The notes under the pieces: model-generated | What the model was told of the DNA's origin: nothing | What the model saw: only the letters and a program-made list of their open reading frames with translations | Databases searched by the model: none | Assembly: GCA_049999725.1 (NCBI GenBank) | Contig: JBNGIS010020400.1 | Location: 1-21,047, forward strand | Source: Haplomitrium mnioides | Taxonomy: Eukaryota; Marchantiophyta; Haplomitriopsida; Calobryales | DNA length: 21,047 bases | Direction: 5' to 3' | Translations under genes and position numbers: made by a program | Shown here: in pieces, positions 18,991-21,047 of the stretch | Layout: each line of letters starts with the position of its first letter | Position numbering within the stretch: position 1 is the first letter of the stretch

Positions 18991-19429
18991 TTCACTTCTT
19001 CATCCATCGCTAACTCCCACTAAGGCATGCCAATTGCATATTCAAAACAAGTAGGTTATACATCATGGATAACTTTCACCATATATGTATAACGACGAGC
19101 AGAAAAACTATCATAACTCAACCTCCTTACTGGATACTTGATACGTGTAGATCTATGTACCTTATCTTGCATCCTTTGCACACCATGTATTTGCAAAGTG
19201 GGTATATCAACCTCTTCACCATCACTTGAGTGACTTGCATCCATCTGCAGATCCACCTTTTCTTTTCCCTTTGCTGAACATGTCTTACTTTCAGCACTTC
19301 CAATTGATATATTTGGTGAACCTGAACTCAATCTTCCTAGCCATGGATCTTCCTGACCACGGATTAACACTCTTAGATAGAATTGTTGAACTCTCTCATG
19401 GTCCATTCAATAGTTGTGATTGTAATTTC

Positions 19430-19879
19430 TGATTTGCTGATTTTTCTTGCACTTCTTCTTCGTCCATATGAGTCTTCATAACTTTTTCCACACCATACCA
19501 ACTACTCAACTCATCAAATACAACATCTCTACTTACTTTGATTTTGCGTGTTACAGGGTTGTAACATCAGTATCCTTTTTGCTCCAAGGAATATCCAATA
19601 AAAATACACTTCTCAGCTATAAGATCTAGCTTAGTCCTTAGCTCATGTGGTATGTGTACATATGCAATACATCTAAATATCTTCAAGTGAGATACATCAC
19701 TTTTGATACTTGTAAATCTTTCTTATGAAGTAATATCATGTAGTCCTACCGAAGGAGTCATATTCATGATATATACAGTTGTATGTACAACCATTGCCCA
19801 ATAGTATTTTGGCATATTCTTCTCATTAATCAAGGTCCGAGCAATTTCTGCTATATGCCTATTATTTCTCTCTGCAACT
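19430..19879 (-). pseudogene. Copia integrase C-terminal part
   Basis: On the minus strand, VAERNNRHIAEIARTL, YYWAMVVHTTVYIMNMTPS, LKIFRCIAYVHIPHELRTKL, KCIFIGYSLEQKGY and SRDVVFDELSSWYG follow the plant Copia integrase closely. The active-site Glu segment begins just after the break. The usual preceding NG and everything N-terminal to it are missing because the neighbouring element starts at 19880. Stops after DITS and KGY mark decay. Confidence 0.88.
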
Positions 19880-20556
19880 TGTCAGCCCCCTCCTTCTGGT
19901 CTTATCCTCCAAACACCGCTCTTCGGAAGGAAAAGGCTGACTTTTACGGGTTTCAGGTTCTTTTATGAGATGGCCCCGCTGCATGTTATCAATTTCAGGC
20001 CTTAAGGGTGTTCCTTCTCACCTTACTGACCTTTCTCCTTATTCAACTCTCTATTCAAACATTCACACACACCCCAGAAGCGCCTTTGATCAAATTCCGA
20101 AGTGTATTTCAGGGATCTGAAATGGGATCCAGATTCAAAATTTACAATGCAGGACCAAGTCCTGATATCTGAATTATACGTGGGATCTGCCCCCTTACTG
20201 CCTTATCCTCTAACTTTGATTCCTGGACCCCTGCTGATCTGAGATCCTGTTCACTTTGGATCTGAAATGTCTTCCCAGTAATTACAAACAGAATACAAAA
20301 CTAACTACACCCTGTATACACAACACCACACACTCCGCTAGCGTTCCTTTGCCTTGGGCTGATCCCCACAACACAATCGTGACCTCTCAACCCTCCATTC
20401 CTCTCATTCCTCTGCAGCTCCTCTGTTTCTCCCAATATCCGATCTTTGCTGCCTCCCTTGCACTCCTGATCTTTAGTCCACCTTCTCTTGAGCCTCACGA
20501 TTCCAGTGACACGTCCTCCCTCTACTCACGCACCCTTTTCCAGATAGTCTTTTTAC

Positions 20557-20605
20557 CTTCCCTCGCGAGAAGCCCTGTTTGACTTCCTCAAGATCAGAAG
20601 AGGTC
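20557..20605 (-). other. Conserved hairpins, minus-strand X copy
   Basis: On the minus strand CTTCTC-GCGA-GGGAAG (20572 to 20557) keeps the 6-bp stem, with one G-U pair, and the GNRA-type loop seen at 14298 and 15420. The CTCTTCTGATCTTGAGGAAG hairpin lies just upstream (20603 to 20584). The first hairpin of the run (CTTCCA/TGGAAG) is absent because homology stops near 20610. Confidence 0.4.
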
Positions 20606-20820
20606 TTTGTCGTAGCACAGCAGCAGCACTCCAACCCCGAAAAACAACAACCAAGGATTGAACCACGCAAGATCTATATAGAAATCTGCTCTTAATCCAC
20701 TTTTACCAACTTTCCAGGTTCTTTAAAGAGTTCTGAAACTGCACTCTATCAGTTTAGAGATGGACCTTTCTCCACTCTATAGGACTGACAACCTTCCTCC
20801 CACAAAACCAAACACAAAAA

Positions 20821-20838
20821 CTACTACTACTACTACTA
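20821..20838 (+). repeat. (CTA)6 microsatellite
   Basis: Six perfect CTA copies lie within the non-matching part of the right-hand X copy. Confidence 0.9.
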
Positions 20839-21047
20839 TAATAGAACAAAAGCCAAGAATTACTCAAATTGTATGACTGACACTTCCAGGATAAGAAAGC
20901 TGCTGTACATGCTGATTTTAAACAGAAGCTGAATCAGAGAAATTCACAAGCAACCAGTTCCCCAACTTGCTAGGAACTCTCAAACCAACACTCCAGTGCC
21001 TACCTTCATTACAACATCTCACTTCCCTCAAACTAGATACTCAAGCC

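Larger units (their letters stand above)
17311..19879 (-). mobile_element. Degenerate Ty1/Copia retrotransposon, 3' two-thirds of pol
   Basis: On the minus strand the order is integrase C-terminal part, linker, reverse transcriptase, RNase H, then LTR: the Copia order. The coding sequence begins abruptly at VAERNNRH, a motif inside the Copia integrase core, because another element is inserted at 19880. Stops and frameshifts occur in every domain: DITS-stop, a stop after KGY, stops before the reverse transcriptase, and a 1-base deletion after NNPVFHAR. It is therefore dead. pol ends at a TAG at 17401-17403, about 90 bp before the LTR. The element lies inside the dirigent pseudogene. Confidence 0.88.
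19880..21047 (-). mobile_element. X-family copy, right-terminal part, cut by window end
   Basis: On the minus strand the copy ends GGGGGCTGACA at 19880, identical to the end of unit I at 14985. About 730 bp (19880 to about 20610) align closely with 14255-14985, including the GGGGCCATCTCATAAAAGAACC block. Beyond about 20610 the sequence no longer matches the copy at 9073-16194, so either that part of X is variable or a further junction lies there. The insertion splits the Copia integrase. The five flanking bases CAACT (19875-19879) are the candidate target duplication. Only the right end is in the window. Confidence 0.65.

Overview
The window looks like nuclear DNA from a land plant. It holds a plant-specific dirigent gene, part of a second dirigent gene, a plant-type Ty1/Copia retrotransposon, long repetitive stretches and a 10-N assembly gap. 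There are no bacterial operons, rRNA or tRNA genes. A large, repeat-rich genome, possibly of a non-flowering plant, is a guess from the repeat load and the divergent dirigent sequence. Only one intact gene can be supported.

Layout. 1-618 is the end of a repeat family here called X, on the minus strand, joined abruptly to a satellite array. 619-5665 is that array: units of about 407 bp, each built from 60-70 bp monomers, in five recognisable types (A-E) that recur in order, with a gap at 2769-2778. 5666-7650 has no recognisable gene. 7769-8347 is an intact single-exon dirigent-like gene with a TATA box at 7656. 9073-16194 is a 7.1-kb X-family insertion on the plus strand. Its termini are of the TG...CA type, it is flanked by AATCT on both sides, and it carries several layers of internal repeats, a cluster of TGACGTGG sites and conserved hairpins. 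16865-17111 is the 3' end of a dirigent pseudogene on the minus strand. 17112-19879 is a degenerate Copia element on the minus strand (199-bp LTR, RNase H, reverse transcriptase, integrase C-terminus). 19880-21047 is a third X-family copy on the minus strand, cutting into the Copia integrase.

History (inference). Two dirigent genes lay tail to tail. A Copia element landed in the second. X-family elements later entered the Copia integrase, the spacer between the dirigent genes, and the satellite. The satellite monomer shares exact 20-22 nt stretches with the Copia LTR tip, so the array may derive from LTR-edge sequence.

The best candidates for something undescribed are the five-type satellite and its link to the Copia LTR edge, the X family as a whole, and its conserved stem-loops, one of which keeps a GNRA loop in three copies.
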